64,000 nucleotides of DNA from Amphritea balenae (GCF_003858655.1 NZ_RQXV01000003.1:186001-250000); one strand, 5' to 3'; shown: positions 6,788 through 15,469, counted from the stretch's first letter. Translations and numbers: made by a program. The notes: generated by a model from the letters alone, not told the origin.

Positions 6788-7825
6788 ATGGCGATGATCT
6801 TTCACCAGATAGCAACGGCACGGGGTTGTCAGTCATACCTTATTGGCTGCAGTGAGCAACGCAGTGCAATTATCATTGACCCGGAATTGACGCTGCAGGA
6901 CAACTATCTTGCCCTCCTGGCTAAAGAAGGACTGCGTTTACATTACCTGCTCGACACCCATACCCATGCCGATCACTTCAGCGCCAGCCAGGCACTTGCG
7001 AAACGGTTACAGGTACCGGTTATTATGCACCGCAACAGTCCGGCACCTTTTGTCTCTTTTCATGTTGATGATGGTGAGATGATACGGCTTGGGAGTCTTA
7101 AGCTTGAGATTTTACACACCCCTGGCCACACTGAAGATTCTATCTGTATCTATGTTGAAGACCGTGTCCTCACCGGCGATACATTGCTACTGGGAGGTAC
7201 TGGCCGTAGCGACTTGCCGGGGGGTAATCCGGAGAAGCTCTATAACAGTCTGTTTAACCGACTACTCTATCTGCCCCCTGAAACACGGGTTTATCCAGCT
7301 CATATCTACAGCAACAGACAATACTCAAGTATCTCAAACGAGTTAGCCACTAACCCCCGACTTCAGATATCTGAACGTGCTGCTTTTATTCAGCAGATGA
7401 ACAACCTTAATCTGAGTATGCCTGATCACCTCAGTGAAGCACTGCGGACCAATCTGAGCGGAGGAAAGACTGTCGCCGGGCTTATTGCGGAAGCTGCAGA
7501 AAAGGTTCCCTTCATGTCTCTCTCAGAGGTAGCATTGAGAATTCAATCGAAAAGCCCTGATATATTGCTATTAGATGTCAGAGAAAGTGATGCTTTCCGC
7601 CAGGGCCGTATTCCCGGGGCCATTCATATACCACGCGGCCAACTAGAGCTGCAGGTAAATGACCGCTTACAGGATCCGACGCAACGGATAGTGACTTATT
7701 GCCAGTTCGGCAAAATTTCCACCCTTGCGGCAGCTACCCTGAAACAACTTGGTTTTGATCGGGCTGTGGCGCTGGACGGCGGCTTTAACGCCTGGCAGGA
7801 ACAGGGCTATCCCATCAATAATTAA
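6788..7825 (+). CDS. Persulfide dioxygenase-like metallo-beta-lactamase protein fused to rhodanese
   Basis: Predicted sulfur-oxidising enzyme. An ETHE1/Blh-type metallo-beta-lactamase domain oxidises glutathione persulfide to sulfite using one iron, and a C-terminal rhodanese domain handles the persulfide sulfur. The first domain (about 1-195) shows THTHADH (57-63), His114 in PGHTEDS, Asp131 in LTGDTLLLGGTGRSDLPGG and His172 in YPAHIY. The rhodanese (about 243-345) shows LLDVRESDAF, GRIPGAIHIP and the active Cys305 in TYCQFGKIS. Fused PDO-rhodanese proteins are known in bacteria. Its neighbour on the opposite strand is a cysteine synthase, which fits a sulfur theme. Confidence 0.88.
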   Translation: MAMIFHQIATARGCQSYLIGCSEQRSAIIIDPELTLQDNYLALLAKEGLRLHYLLDTHTHADHFSASQALAKRLQVPVIMHRNSPAPFVSFHVDDGEMIRLGSLKLEILHTPGHTEDSICIYVEDRVLTGDTLLLGGTGRSDLPGGNPEKLYNSLFNRLLYLPPETRVYPAHIYSNRQYSSISNELATNPRLQISERAAFIQQMNNLNLSMPDHLSEALRTNLSGGKTVAGLIAEAAEKVPFMSLSEVALRIQSKSPDILLLDVRESDAFRQGRIPGAIHIPRGQLELQVNDRLQDPTQRIVTYCQFGKISTLAAATLKQLGFDRAVALDGGFNAWQEQGYPINN

Positions 7826-7837
7826 GCCTGCCAGTTA

Positions 7838-7871
7838 AACCCGACTAATCAGTCTGCCAGCCAGTCGGGTT
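7838..7871. terminator. Possible long-loop hairpin between convergent genes
   Basis: AACCCGACT and AGTCGGGTT are complementary with a 16-nt loop, between the converging fusion gene and cysteine synthase gene. The right arm overlaps the end of the latter. There is no T-tract, so termination is uncertain. Confidence 0.3.
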
Positions 7872-8859
7872 GAGGTAAGCCCTTTGATCTTAAGAATTCC
7901 GGATTGAATAATTTACTCTGATACCGGGTACCGATATCACAGAGAATAGTGACAATGGTATGACCCGGCCCCAGTTCCTTTGCCATCGCAACAGCACCCG
8001 CAATATTAATTCCGGATGACCCCCCCAGACATATTCCCTCCTCTTTGAGCATATGGAAAACCCAGTTCAAGGCTTCACTGTCACTGAGCTCAAAGCCGGT
8101 ATCGACGACCGCCCCCTCCAGATTCTTTGTTACCCGGCTCTGACCTATCCCCTCCATGACAGAGCTCCCTTCTGCTTTTAATACTCCCTGGGTGTAGTGT
8201 CGATACAGCGAGGCACCCTGCGGATCAGACAATGCGATACAGATATGCGGATTCTTCTGTTTCAGAATAGCGCTGACGCCGGCTAACGTTCCCCCGGTAC
8301 CGACAGCACAACAGAAGCCATCGACTGTTCCAGCGGTCTGCTGCCATATTTCTGAACCCGTGGTGCGATAATGGATATCACGGTTGGCAACATTATCAAA
8401 CTGATCAGCCCAGATAGCGCCCCGCTCTTCTTCAGTGCAAAGCTTTTCTGCTAACCGTGCCGAAACTTTAGTGTAGTGTTGCGGGTCTGCCAGTGGTACA
8501 GCGGGTACAAGATGAAGCTGCGCGCCATAGAGCCGAAGAATATCTCGCTTCTCCTGACTCTGGGTATCGGGCATGACGATGACAGAACGATAGCCCATCG
8601 CATTAGCGATCAGACTAATACCTATGCCAGTATTGCCAGCCGTACCTTCAACAATAGTTCCACCAGGTAAAAGTGAACCTTTTTCAGCAGCATCCAGAAT
8701 AATACCCAATGCAGTACGATCTTTAACTGAACCGCCTGGATTTAAAAATTCAGCTTTACCAAGAATGGTACAACCGGTTATTTCAGAAGCCTTGCGTAGT
8801 TGGATAAGTGGTGTATTACCAATAAGAGAGAGCAGTGCGGGTGTGCTGTTCATATCCAC
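7849..8859 (-). CDS. Cysteine synthase family PLP enzyme
   Basis: Beta-family PLP enzyme that most likely makes cysteine from O-acetylserine and sulfide. GNTPLIQL near the N-terminus, the PLP lysine in GGSVKDR (Lys46), a substrate loop EGTAGNTGIG and the glycine-rich phosphate loop GTGGTLAG are all visible. The EGTAGNTG form, rather than EPTSGNTG, is closer to cystathionine beta-synthase-like members, so the sulfur acceptor could differ. Full length at 336 residues. It is distinct from the canonical CysK encoded at 26229, and it converges with the persulfide dioxygenase fusion gene. Confidence 0.88.
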   Translation of the reverse strand: MDMNSTPALLSLIGNTPLIQLRKASEITGCTILGKAEFLNPGGSVKDRTALGIILDAAEKGSLLPGGTIVEGTAGNTGIGISLIANAMGYRSVIVMPDTQSQEKRDILRLYGAQLHLVPAVPLADPQHYTKVSARLAEKLCTEEERGAIWADQFDNVANRDIHYRTTGSEIWQQTAGTVDGFCCAVGTGGTLAGVSAILKQKNPHICIALSDPQGASLYRHYTQGVLKAEGSSVMEGIGQSRVTKNLEGAVVDTGFELSDSEALNWVFHMLKEEGICLGGSSGINIAGAVAMAKELGPGHTIVTILCDIGTRYQSKLFNPEFLRSKGLPQPDWLAD

Positions 8860-9251
8860 CTCCGGTATTCAGATAGCAGTATAGTTCAGCGACAACGTTT
8901 AATGGTCGGACAGTTTCTGGAAAAACGTTTACGGAATGAGACTAGAGGAGAGCTTTTAGAGGCAGTGCTTAATAAAACTACCTAACCGAATCAGGCGATG
9001 TTCCGCCGGGAGTGATCCCGGCGGTTCTGTGATTACGACAACATAAGAAGCTCTTGAGAACCTCTTAACTGCAACCAAAGATCCGGTCTCCGAACAACTT
9101 TGCACTTAACTACAATGCGGAACTACAACCGGTGTGCAAAATCTATAGTTAGGTAGTTAACTTGTAAAGTAAGGTAGCAGCGGCTTGTACCTTCTATACT
9201 GAAGAGCATAAGATCATTACACTTTAGATGACTCAATGATCCCGTTGATAG
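8860..9251. other. Divergent intergenic region with a GC-rich hairpin
   Basis: This lies between the divergent cysteine synthase and XRE genes, so it probably contains both promoters. It holds a perfect 9-bp hairpin CCGCCGGGA-GTGA-TCCCGGCGG at 9003-9024 with no T-tract, possibly a REP-like or regulatory element. No gene is supported. Confidence 0.45.
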
Positions 9252-9611
9252 ATGATCTTTTGCAGTATGAATCGAGCAGAGAGAGCCGAGCGATTACAAC
9301 GAGCAAGATTAGCTCAGGGACTCAAACAGCAGGACATTGCAACACTGCTGTATAAATCGCTTTCAACAATCAAGAAATGGGAATCCGCTACCGGGGCTGA
9401 ACCAAGCAACCTGGATGACTTAATACGCCTGTGCGAAGTCTACGGAATCACTGTTGAGTGGTATCTTTCCGGGCAGGATAAACGCACCCGAGCACCTTAC
9501 CCATTAACGCTTACCCCTCAACAGGAACAGCTTATCGCCGATTTCGATAAGATGTCACCGGTAATGAAACGTCGTGCAAACAAAATTATGCGGATCCTGA
9601 CCGAAAACTAA
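9252..9611 (+). CDS. XRE-family helix-turn-helix transcriptional regulator
   Basis: Small DNA-binding regulator. An N-terminal HTH_3 domain runs from about residue 12 to 70: LQRARLAQGLKQQDIATLL then LSTIKKWESATGAEPSNLDD, ending in YGITVEWYLSG, which matches the Cro/C1 five-helix pattern. The remainder, about 45 residues with PLTLTPQQEQLIADFDKMS, is a short predicted-helical tail. An internal ATG at 9267 would remove five residues; neither start has a clear ribosome binding site. It stands alone, so the target genes are unknown; the divergent cysteine synthase is one candidate. Confidence 0.85.
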   Translation: MIFCSMNRAERAERLQRARLAQGLKQQDIATLLYKSLSTIKKWESATGAEPSNLDDLIRLCEVYGITVEWYLSGQDKRTRAPYPLTLTPQQEQLIADFDKMSPVMKRRANKIMRILTEN

Positions 9612-9625
9612 ATCGATTCTGATCA

Positions 9626-9865
9626 CTATTTCTTCCAAATATTTTTACGTTCCTGTAGCAGAATCCATAGCTGCTCAACTTTTTCCCTTGCCCAGGGCGT
9701 TTTACGCAAAAACTTCAGGCTGGATTTAACACTGGGATCATTCTGAAAGCAGTTGATACTGATACGCTCACCCAGCTCCTGCCAGCCATATTCAGCCTCA
9801 AGGTCGATCACTATCTGTTGTAACGTCACGCCATGCAGTGGATTATTCTTCTGAGCCTGTGTCAC
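9626..9865 (-). CDS. VF530 family DNA-binding protein (DUF2132)
   Basis: Small conserved protein of the VF530 family. The family hallmarks are all present: [21 protein letters not shown] near the start (residues 7-27) and [20 protein letters not shown] in the second half. 79 residues is the normal size. The structure of the Vibrio fischeri member suggested DNA binding, but the cellular role is unknown. The start is GTG, overlapping the stop of the upstream DUF2986 gene as GTGA, so the two are translationally coupled. Confidence 0.9.
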   Translation of the reverse strand: MTQAQKNNPLHGVTLQQIVIDLEAEYGWQELGERISINCFQNDPSVKSSLKFLRKTPWAREKVEQLWILLQERKNIWKK

Positions 9866-10002
9866 GATTCACTATCCTGCTCTGTAGCCTGCTCACGTTC
9901 CGCTTTAGATATATATCGAGGCTTGTTCGATACATTCAGCTTCGCATTCGCCTTTTTGGCTCGTTTTTTTAAAATGCTGTTTATCTTCTTTTTTCTGTTC
10001 AT
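9862..10002 (-). CDS. DUF2986 family small basic protein
   Basis: A 46-residue gene that is easily missed. It starts ATG and the product begins [20 protein letters not shown], continuing through [11 protein letters not shown], which is the DUF2986 pattern (basic, Lys/Arg-rich, conserved YISKAER). Its stop codon TGA overlaps the GTG start of the VF530 gene, indicating a two-gene operon. Both products are small and likely nucleic-acid associated, though no function has been shown for DUF2986. Confidence 0.85.
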   Translation of the reverse strand: MNRKKKINSILKKRAKKANAKLNVSNKPRYISKAEREQATEQDSES

Positions 10003-10414
10003 CGGTCCAGACCTGGCATGGGGCGGTAAAGGGCTATTGTAGTCGCGGGACTAATTGAAGAATAGTGCAGGTTATAAATTAGCTAAAGTGCACCGGCCTC
10101 TAGTCACATAACCTGGCCCGGCACAAGCATTATGTAATACACATATTCTGTGGATAAGTCAGTGAATTACTTTTTAACAACCCGCCGAAACAGCACTACT
10201 ATAAGGCCTTCAGCGAATTGATTATAAATTCAACCACAGAGCAATAACTAAATTATTTTTCAATGACTTAGCGACATACAAATATTTACAGCCCGCTAGA
10301 TCAGCCGCTCATTCAACCGTATGAAAAGCACTAGTGTCAGCTTGTGAAAAACTTTTAGGAGAGTCGCCGTTATCCGGACGGATAACGGTTATAAAAATAA
10401 TCCCTGGGAATCGA
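10003..10414. other. Intergenic region
   Basis: Between the divergent DUF2986 promoter side and the end of the nrd operon. It holds a DnaA-box-like TGTGGATAA at about 10150 in a context similar to the one near 6382 (ACACAT, two to three bases, CTGTGGATAA). No gene is supported. Confidence 0.45.
10367..10388 (-). terminator. Hairpin downstream of the nrd operon
   Basis: CCGTTATCC, loop GGAC, GGATAACGG: a perfect 9-bp stem about 27 bp after the ferredoxin stop. The T-tract on the transcribed side is poor, so it may be a 3' end stabiliser rather than a terminator. Confidence 0.45.
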
Positions 10415-10681
10415 TTAATCCTCAGGAATTTCTATCTCAATATGGCCTACCGGCTTGGTACAGCAAGTCAGGATCTCATCACCAACAGTGTCAAAAAGAG
10501 CATCTTGCACCTCTTCAACTTCCCCTTCGATGAGGCGCACACGACAACAACCACAATAACCACCACGGCAGTTATAAGGTGCAGGAATCTCCTGCGCTTC
10601 TAATGCATCCAGCAGAGAGAACTCATACTGAAAATAAAAAGTATTGAAATGATTAACCTTAATTCTTGGGATACCCGACAC
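10415..10681 (-). CDS. yfaE: 2Fe-2S ferredoxin, YfaE-like, ribonucleotide reductase maintenance
   Basis: Plant-type [2Fe-2S] ferredoxin; YfaE supplies electrons to build and regenerate the diferric-tyrosyl cofactor of NrdB. The cluster ligands are visible as NCRGGYCGCCRVRL with the fourth Cys in ILTCCTKPVG. The start chosen is GTG at 10681, giving 88 residues, because TAAGGA (partly the nrdB stop) lies 8 nt upstream. A longer frame from ATG at 10732 would overlap the nrdB 3' end and adds a low-complexity KTTSTTSTS leader not seen in the family. It is the third gene of the nrdA-nrdB-ferredoxin operon. Confidence 0.88.
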   Translation of the reverse strand: MSGIPRIKVNHFNTFYFQYEFSLLDALEAQEIPAPYNCRGGYCGCCRVRLIEGEVEEVQDALFDTVGDEILTCCTKPVGHIEIEIPED

Positions 10682-10691
10682 AGCTTGTTCC

Positions 10692-11822
10692 TTAGAGGTC
10701 GAAGTCGTCGAAGTCGTCTTCACCCACTTCATTGTCGATTGCTCCTACCAGATATGAACTGATCTCTGCTTCCTGAGGTGCAACCTGCACATTGTCGCTG
10801 ACCAGCCATGCATTCATCCATGGTAGCGGATTTTGCTTAGGCGGGAAGATCTCTTCCAGATTCAGCGCTTTCATCCGCACATTAGTAATATATTCTACAT
10901 AATCGGCCAGAATCTTAGCGTTCAAACCGATCATTGAGCCGTCTTTAAACAGATACTCAGCCCACTCTTTTTCCTGTTCCGCTGCTTCACGGAAGATCTC
11001 GTACACTTCGGGCTCGCACTCTTTAGCGATCTCTTTAAATTCAGGATCATCTGCACCCGAGGACAGTACATTCAACATAAACTGAGTGCCGGTCAGGTGT
11101 AACGCTTCATCACGGGCGATCAGCTTAATGATCTTGGCATTACCTTCCATAATGGCGCGTTCAGCAAAGGCGAATGAACAAGCGAAACTAACGTAAAAGC
11201 GGATTGCCTCCAGTACGTTTACCGATACCAGGGTCAGATAAAGCTTAGTTTTCAGGTTACGCATCGACACATCATGGGTTTCGCCATTAATGGTATGCTG
11301 CCCTTCGCCCTGAATCAGGTAGATATTCATCAGTTCGATGAATTCGTCATACAACCGGGTCACACTTTTGGCCCGCTTTACAATCTCTTCATTAGTAACG
11401 ATCTCATCGAACACTTCAGCAGGCTCGTTCATGATGTTACGAATGATGTGCGTGTAAGAACGGCTATGGATGGTCTCACTGAAAGACCAGGTCTCCAGCC
11501 AGGTTTCCAGCTCTGGTAATGAAACCACCGGCAGAAACGCAATGTTAGGTGAACGACCCTGTACCGAATCCAAAAGTGTCTGATACTTAAGATTACTCAG
11601 GAAGATATGCTTCTCATGTTCCGGCATACCCATGAAATCTTTACGGTCAGTGGACAGATCCACCTCTTCCGGGCGCCAGAAAAAGGACAACTGCTTTTCA
11701 ATCAGCTTCTCAATAATTGGATATTTTTGTTTATCGTAGCGGGCTACGTTAACGTTATGGCCGAAAAACATCGGCTCTTTAGTCGCATCATTGAAAGTCG
11801 GATCAAAAGTTGAATATAGCAT
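10692..11822 (-). CDS. nrdB: Ribonucleoside-diphosphate reductase class Ia beta subunit
   Basis: Small subunit of aerobic ribonucleotide reductase; it holds the diiron-tyrosyl radical cofactor. Metal ligands and the radical tyrosine follow E. coli numbering plus one: Asp85, Glu116, His119, Glu205, Glu239 and His242, with Tyr123 in HSRSYTH. The acidic C-terminus ([10 protein letters not shown]) is the peptide that docks on NrdA. 376 residues matches the E. coli length. It lies 86 bp after nrdA and 10 bp before the ferredoxin gene, one operon under probable NrdR control. Confidence 0.98.
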   Translation of the reverse strand: MLYSTFDPTFNDATKEPMFFGHNVNVARYDKQKYPIIEKLIEKQLSFFWRPEEVDLSTDRKDFMGMPEHEKHIFLSNLKYQTLLDSVQGRSPNIAFLPVVSLPELETWLETWSFSETIHSRSYTHIIRNIMNEPAEVFDEIVTNEEIVKRAKSVTRLYDEFIELMNIYLIQGEGQHTINGETHDVSMRNLKTKLYLTLVSVNVLEAIRFYVSFACSFAFAERAIMEGNAKIIKLIARDEALHLTGTQFMLNVLSSGADDPEFKEIAKECEPEVYEIFREAAEQEKEWAEYLFKDGSMIGLNAKILADYVEYITNVRMKALNLEEIFPPKQNPLPWMNAWLVSDNVQVAPQEAEISSYLVGAIDNEVGEDDFDDFDL

Positions 11823-11908
11823 TTTGTATCGATATCTCTTGCCCTGGAACCAGGGTGAAAACTGAAGGTCTGTGACAGCGCCGCAGACCTATAATCCTTA
11901 ACTGCTGA

Positions 11909-14182
11909 TTAGAGCTTACAAGCACCGCTTTCACAGCCGCCAGTCAGATCATCATGCTGATCGGTCGCGCCGTCACGAGTGTTATGGTAATACAGCGTCT
12001 TCACACCGTACTTGTAGGCTGTCAGCAGATCTTTCAGCAACAGTTTCATTGGCACTTTATCGCCCGGGAAAGTTGCTGGATCGTAGTTAGTATTGGCTGA
12101 AATCGACTGATCGATAAACTTCTGCATGATACCCACCAGCTGTAGATAACCTTCGTTTGAAGGGATCTCCCACAGCAGCTCGTAGTCCTGCTTCAGTTCG
12201 GCATAATCAGGTACAACCTGCTTCATTACACCGTCTTTACTTGCCTTAACACTGACATAGCCACGCGGCGGCTCAATGCCATTAGTCGAGTTAGTAATCT
12301 GTGAAGATGTCTCACACGGCATTAACGCGGTCAGGGTGCTGTTACGCAAACCAAACTCGCGGATATCTTCGCGCAGAGTTTCCCAGAAGTAATGCAGCGG
12401 CTCTTCACAGAAATCATCCACTTCACGCTTGTATGTATCAGTCGGCAGAATGCCTTTCGCGTAAGTCGTCTCGTGGAACAGTGTACAAGGCCCTTTCTCT
12501 TTCGCCAGCTCATTCGATGCTTTCAACAGATAGTACTGCACAGCTTCAAAGGTTTTATGAACTAAACCGTTGGCCGAACCATCCGAGTAGCGAACGCCAT
12601 TCTTAGCCAGGTAGTAAGCAAAGTTAGTCACACCTACGCCCAGTGTACGGCGATTCATCGACGCAGTACGGGCCGCTTCAATTGGGTAATCCTGATAATC
12701 CAGCAGGTTATCCAGCGCACGTACAATCAGGTCCGCCAGATTTTCAAGCTCGTCCAGATTGTCCAGTGCACCCAGGTTAAATGCAGACAGAGTACAAAGA
12801 GCGATCTCACCTTCAGCATCGTTGATATCATTGAGGGGCTTAGTCGGCAGCGCAATTTCAAGACAAAGGTTAGACTGCTTAACCGGAGCAACCGCCGGAT
12901 CGAACGGGCTATGGGTATTACAGTGATCCACGTTCTGAATGTAGATACGACCGGTAGAAGCACGCTCGGATGCCAGCATACCGAACAGCTCGACAGCTTT
13001 GATTGTCTTCTTACGAATGCTGTCATCCTGCTCATACTGAACATAGAGACGTTCAAACTCATCCTGATCAGCAAAAAAGGCGTCGTACAGGCCCGGCACT
13101 TCATCAGGGCTGAACAGAGAAATATTGCCACCTTTGATCAGACGGGTATACATCAGCTTGTTCAGCTGTACACCATAGTCCAGATGACGTACCCGGTTTT
13201 CTTCAACACCCCGGTTATTCTTCAGTACCAGCAGTGACTCAACTTCAAGATGCCAGAGGGGGTAAAACAATGTCGCAGCGCCACCACGCACACCGCCCTG
13301 AGAACAGGATTTAACCGCTGTCTGGAAGTATTTATAAAACGGGATACAACCGGTATGGAAAGCTTCACCACCACGGATAGGGCTGCCAAGTGCACGAATC
13401 CGGCCCGCATTAATGCCGATACCGGCACGCTGACTCACATACTTAACAATGGCGCTTGCAGTTGCATTAATCGAATCCAGTGAATCACCCGACTCAATCA
13501 GCACACAGGAGCTAAACTGACGGGTAGGCGTACGCACACCCGCCATAATAGGTGTCGGCAAAGAGAGCTTGAATTGTGAACAGGCATCATAGAAACGTTT
13601 TACGTATTCCAGACGGCTCTCTTTAGGGTAATTGGCAAACAGACAAGCAGATACCAGCATATACAGGATCTGCGGGCTTTCGAAAATCTCACCGGTAACC
13701 CGGTTCTGTACCAGATACTTACCTTCCAGCTGCTTAACTGCGACATAGCTGAAGTTCATATCACGGCTATGATCAAGATAATCATTCAGCTGATTAAACT
13801 CAGCTTCTGAATAGTCTTCCAACAGGTGCTTATCGTAACGACCAGCATCGACCATCTGTGCAACATGAGTCGACAGATGAGGCGGTTCAAAACTATCAAA
13901 AGCACGTTTACGCAGATGGAAAATGGCCAGACGAGCAGCCAGGTATTGGTAATCCGGAGCATCTTCGGAGATCAGGTCGGCCGCTGATTTAATTAGCGTT
14001 TCATGAATATCGGCAGTTTTAATACCGTCATAAAACTGAATATGAGCTTTCAGTTCTACCTGAGAGACTGAAACATTCTGCAGGCCATCCGCGGCCCAGA
14101 TAACTACGCGGTGAATTTTTTCCAGGTCCAGTTTTTCCTGAACACCATTGCGTTTCGTTACCAATATGTCCTGCATTTGCAC
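11909..14182 (-). CDS. nrdA: Ribonucleoside-diphosphate reductase class Ia alpha subunit
   Basis: Large catalytic subunit converting NDPs to dNDPs. The N-terminal ATP-cone begins ILVTKRNGVQEKLDLEKIHR. Active-site residues are offset by one from E. coli: Cys226, the radical Cys440 and Glu442 in SNLCLEI, and Cys463 in ALCTLSAFNLG. The tyrosine pair appears in TLYYHNTRDG, and the C-terminal redox pair in CESGACKL passes electrons from thioredoxin or glutaredoxin. 757 residues, full length. The ATP cone implies dATP inhibition. Two NrdR-type boxes lie upstream. Confidence 0.98.
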   Translation of the reverse strand: MQMQDILVTKRNGVQEKLDLEKIHRVVIWAADGLQNVSVSQVELKAHIQFYDGIKTADIHETLIKSAADLISEDAPDYQYLAARLAIFHLRKRAFDSFEPPHLSTHVAQMVDAGRYDKHLLEDYSEAEFNQLNDYLDHSRDMNFSYVAVKQLEGKYLVQNRVTGEIFESPQILYMLVSACLFANYPKESRLEYVKRFYDACSQFKLSLPTPIMAGVRTPTRQFSSCVLIESGDSLDSINATASAIVKYVSQRAGIGINAGRIRALGSPIRGGEAFHTGCIPFYKYFQTAVKSCSQGGVRGGAATLFYPLWHLEVESLLVLKNNRGVEENRVRHLDYGVQLNKLMYTRLIKGGNISLFSPDEVPGLYDAFFADQDEFERLYVQYEQDDSIRKKTIKAVELFGMLASERASTGRIYIQNVDHCNTHSPFDPAVAPVKQSNLCLEIALPTKPLNDINDAEGEIALCTLSAFNLGALDNLDELENLADLIVRALDNLLDYQDYPIEAARTASMNRRTLGVGVTNFAYYLAKNGVRYSDGSANGLVHKTFEAVQYYLLKASNELAKEKGPCTLFHETTYAKGILPTDTYKREVDDFCEEPLHYFWETLREDIREFGLRNSTLTALMPCETSSQITNSTNGIEPPRGYVSVKASKDGVMKQVVPDYAELKQDYELLWEIPSNEGYLQLVGIMQKFIDQSISANTNYDPATFPGDKVPMKLLLKDLLTAYKYGVKTLYYHNTRDGATDQHDDLTGGCESGACKL

Positions 14183-14324
14183 TTCCCAAGTCAGTATAAA
14201 ATTTTAGACCGGCTTCTGATCGAGCCATTTTCTGATTAGGGATGCTGCTATTTATTCCATTAAGCCGCGCTATCCCTGGGCTTCAGCACGTTAGGGTTGC
14301 CTAGTTGCTAAACTTCCGCTAGGC

Positions 14325-14338
14325 CACTATATATTGTG
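14325..14338. promoter_or_regulatory. NrdR box 1 upstream of nrdA
   Basis: CACTATATATTGTG is a near-palindrome matching the NrdR operator pattern (ACAxTATATxTTGTGT-like). It lies about 140-155 bp before the nrdA start and 31 bp (three helical turns) from box 2, the usual paired arrangement. Confidence 0.75.
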
Positions 14339-14355
14339 CGTACTGAAACATTAGG

Positions 14356-14369
14356 CACTAAATATAGTT
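14356..14369. promoter_or_regulatory. NrdR box 2 upstream of nrdA
   Basis: CACTAAATATAGTT is a second NrdR-type palindrome, 31 bp start-to-start from box 1, so both face the same side of the helix. The NrdR repressor would bind the pair when dATP is plentiful. Confidence 0.72.
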
Positions 14370-14571
14370 ATAAAGAAGTTAATTACAATACTTGATTTTG
14401 GCCTTTTATGCGTGTAGCCAAACAGCAAATAACAGGCAGAAGCCCGTGCCATCTACGTTGCAGAAACTGTATTAAAAAATTGAAAATTTTTTATCGAAAG
14501 AAAAAACTTAATAGCTAAAAGCAATAGCTTAAAAAGCTTGTCAAATTGAGCAAATATATTGATTTAAAGGC

Positions 14572-14600
14572 TTTACATAGACCAAACAAATCAATAGTAT
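14572..14600 (+). promoter_or_regulatory. Sigma-70 promoter of tRNA-Tyr
   Basis: A -35 TTTACA (14572-14577), a 17-bp spacer and a -10 TAGTAT (14595-14600), followed by the G+C-rich discriminator ACGCGCTCC. That is the hallmark of stable-RNA promoters under stringent control. The tRNA begins about 7 bp after the expected transcription start. Confidence 0.7.
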
Positions 14601-14613
14601 ACGCGCTCCTTGT

Positions 14614-14697
14614 GGTGGGGTTCCCGAGTGGCCAAAGGGATCAGACTGTAAATCTGACGCGCGAGCTTCGGTGGTTCGAATCCACCCCCCACCACCA
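14614..14697 (+). tRNA. tRNA-Tyr (anticodon GTA), CCA encoded
   Basis: Type II tRNA with a long variable arm. The acceptor stem GGTGGGG pairs with CCCCACC and is followed by ACCA. The anticodon loop is ACTGTAAAT within the stem CAGA/TCTG, and the T arm is GGTGGTTCGAATCCACC. It closely resembles E. coli tRNA-Tyr. The 3' end is repeated several times downstream in rtT-like repeats. Confidence 0.97.
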
Positions 14698-14715
14698 TCG
14701 AATTCGATACGAAAC

Positions 14716-14740
14716 AGCCTCGTTTATGCGGGGCTTTTTT
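14716..14740 (+). terminator. Terminator hairpin of repeat 1
   Basis: AGCCTCG, loop TTTATG, CGGGGCT followed by a T6 run, directly after tRNA-Tyr. It probably ends most tRNA transcripts. Confidence 0.8.
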
Positions 14741-14893
14741 GTGCCTGCGATTCTTGATGGAGGGGTGGGTGAGCACCACCGACGTGGTTCGAGCCGTAGT
14801 GAGTTTGCGAACGAGACAACATTGCGCGTTCTTTGCGCAATAGCCCGAAGGGGAATAATCCACCCCCCACCACCATCGAATTCGATACGAAAC

Positions 14894-14920
14894 AGCCTTG
14901 CATCCGTGCAGGGCTTTTTT
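14894..14920 (+). terminator. Terminator hairpin of repeat 2
   Basis: AGCCTTGCA, loop TCCG, TGCAGGGCT with a T tract. The stem sequence differs from repeat 1 by paired changes that keep the pairing. Confidence 0.75.
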
Positions 14921-15073
14921 GTACCTGCGATTCTTAATGGGGGGTTGGGTGAGAATCACCGACGTGGTTCGAGCCGTAGTGAGTTTACGAACGCAGACAA
15001 CATTGCGCGCTCTTTGCGCAATAGCCCGAAGGGGAATAATCCCCCCCCACCACCATCGAATTCGATACGAAAC

Positions 15074-15098
15074 AGCCTCGTTTATGCGGGGCTTTTTT
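15074..15098 (+). terminator. Terminator hairpin of repeat 3
   Basis: AGCCTCG, loop TTTATG, CGGGGCT and a T tract, the same as repeat 1. Confidence 0.75.
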
Positions 15099-15252
15099 GT
15101 GCCTGCGATTCTTGATGGAGGGGTGGGTGAGCACCACCGACGTGGTTCGAGCCGAAGTGAGTTTACAAACGCAGACAACTCTTAAGCTATAAGGCGCGCT
15201 TTTTGCGCAACGGCCCGAAGGGGAATAATCCACCCCCCATTCGATACGAAAC

Positions 15253-15279
15253 AGCCCCGTTTTATAACGGGGCTTTTTT
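15253..15279 (+). terminator. Terminator hairpin of repeat 4
   Basis: AGCCCCGTT, loop TTAT, AACGGGGCT and T6. This is the best-paired hairpin of the set. Confidence 0.8.
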
Positions 15280-15442
15280 GTGCCTGCGATTCTTGATGGA
15301 GGGGTGGGTGAGCACCACCGACGTGGTTCGAGCCGAAGTGAGTTTACAAACGCAGACAACTCTTAAGCTATAGGGCGCGCTTTTTGCGCAACGGCCCGAA
15401 GGGGAATAATCCCCCCCACCACCATCGAATTCGATACGAAAC

Positions 15443-15469
15443 AGCCTCGTTTTATAACAGGGCTTTTTT
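15443..15469 (+). terminator. Terminator hairpin of partial repeat 5
   Basis: AGCCTCGTT and AACAGGGCT with one C-A mismatch and one T-G pair, followed by a T tract. It ends the array. Confidence 0.7.

Larger units (their letters stand above)
14183..14571. other. Divergent promoter region of nrdA and tRNA-Tyr
   Basis: About 390 bp without a gene. It contains the two NrdR-like boxes for nrdA and, at its right end, leads into the tRNA-Tyr promoter. The middle part is A+T rich. Confidence 0.6.

Noticed and set aside
8800-8985. ORF of 61 codons with a protein-like C-terminus (LEKRLRNETRGELLEAVLN)
   Set aside because: Its first half overlaps the cysteine synthase 5' end and there is no start signal; only a faint chance of a gene remnant.
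14546-15359. Long ORFs of 95-195 codons on both strands across the tRNA-Tyr repeats
   Set aside because: They read through the tRNA and repeats in several frames and share repeated peptide blocks; they are artefacts of the repeated, stop-poor sequence.
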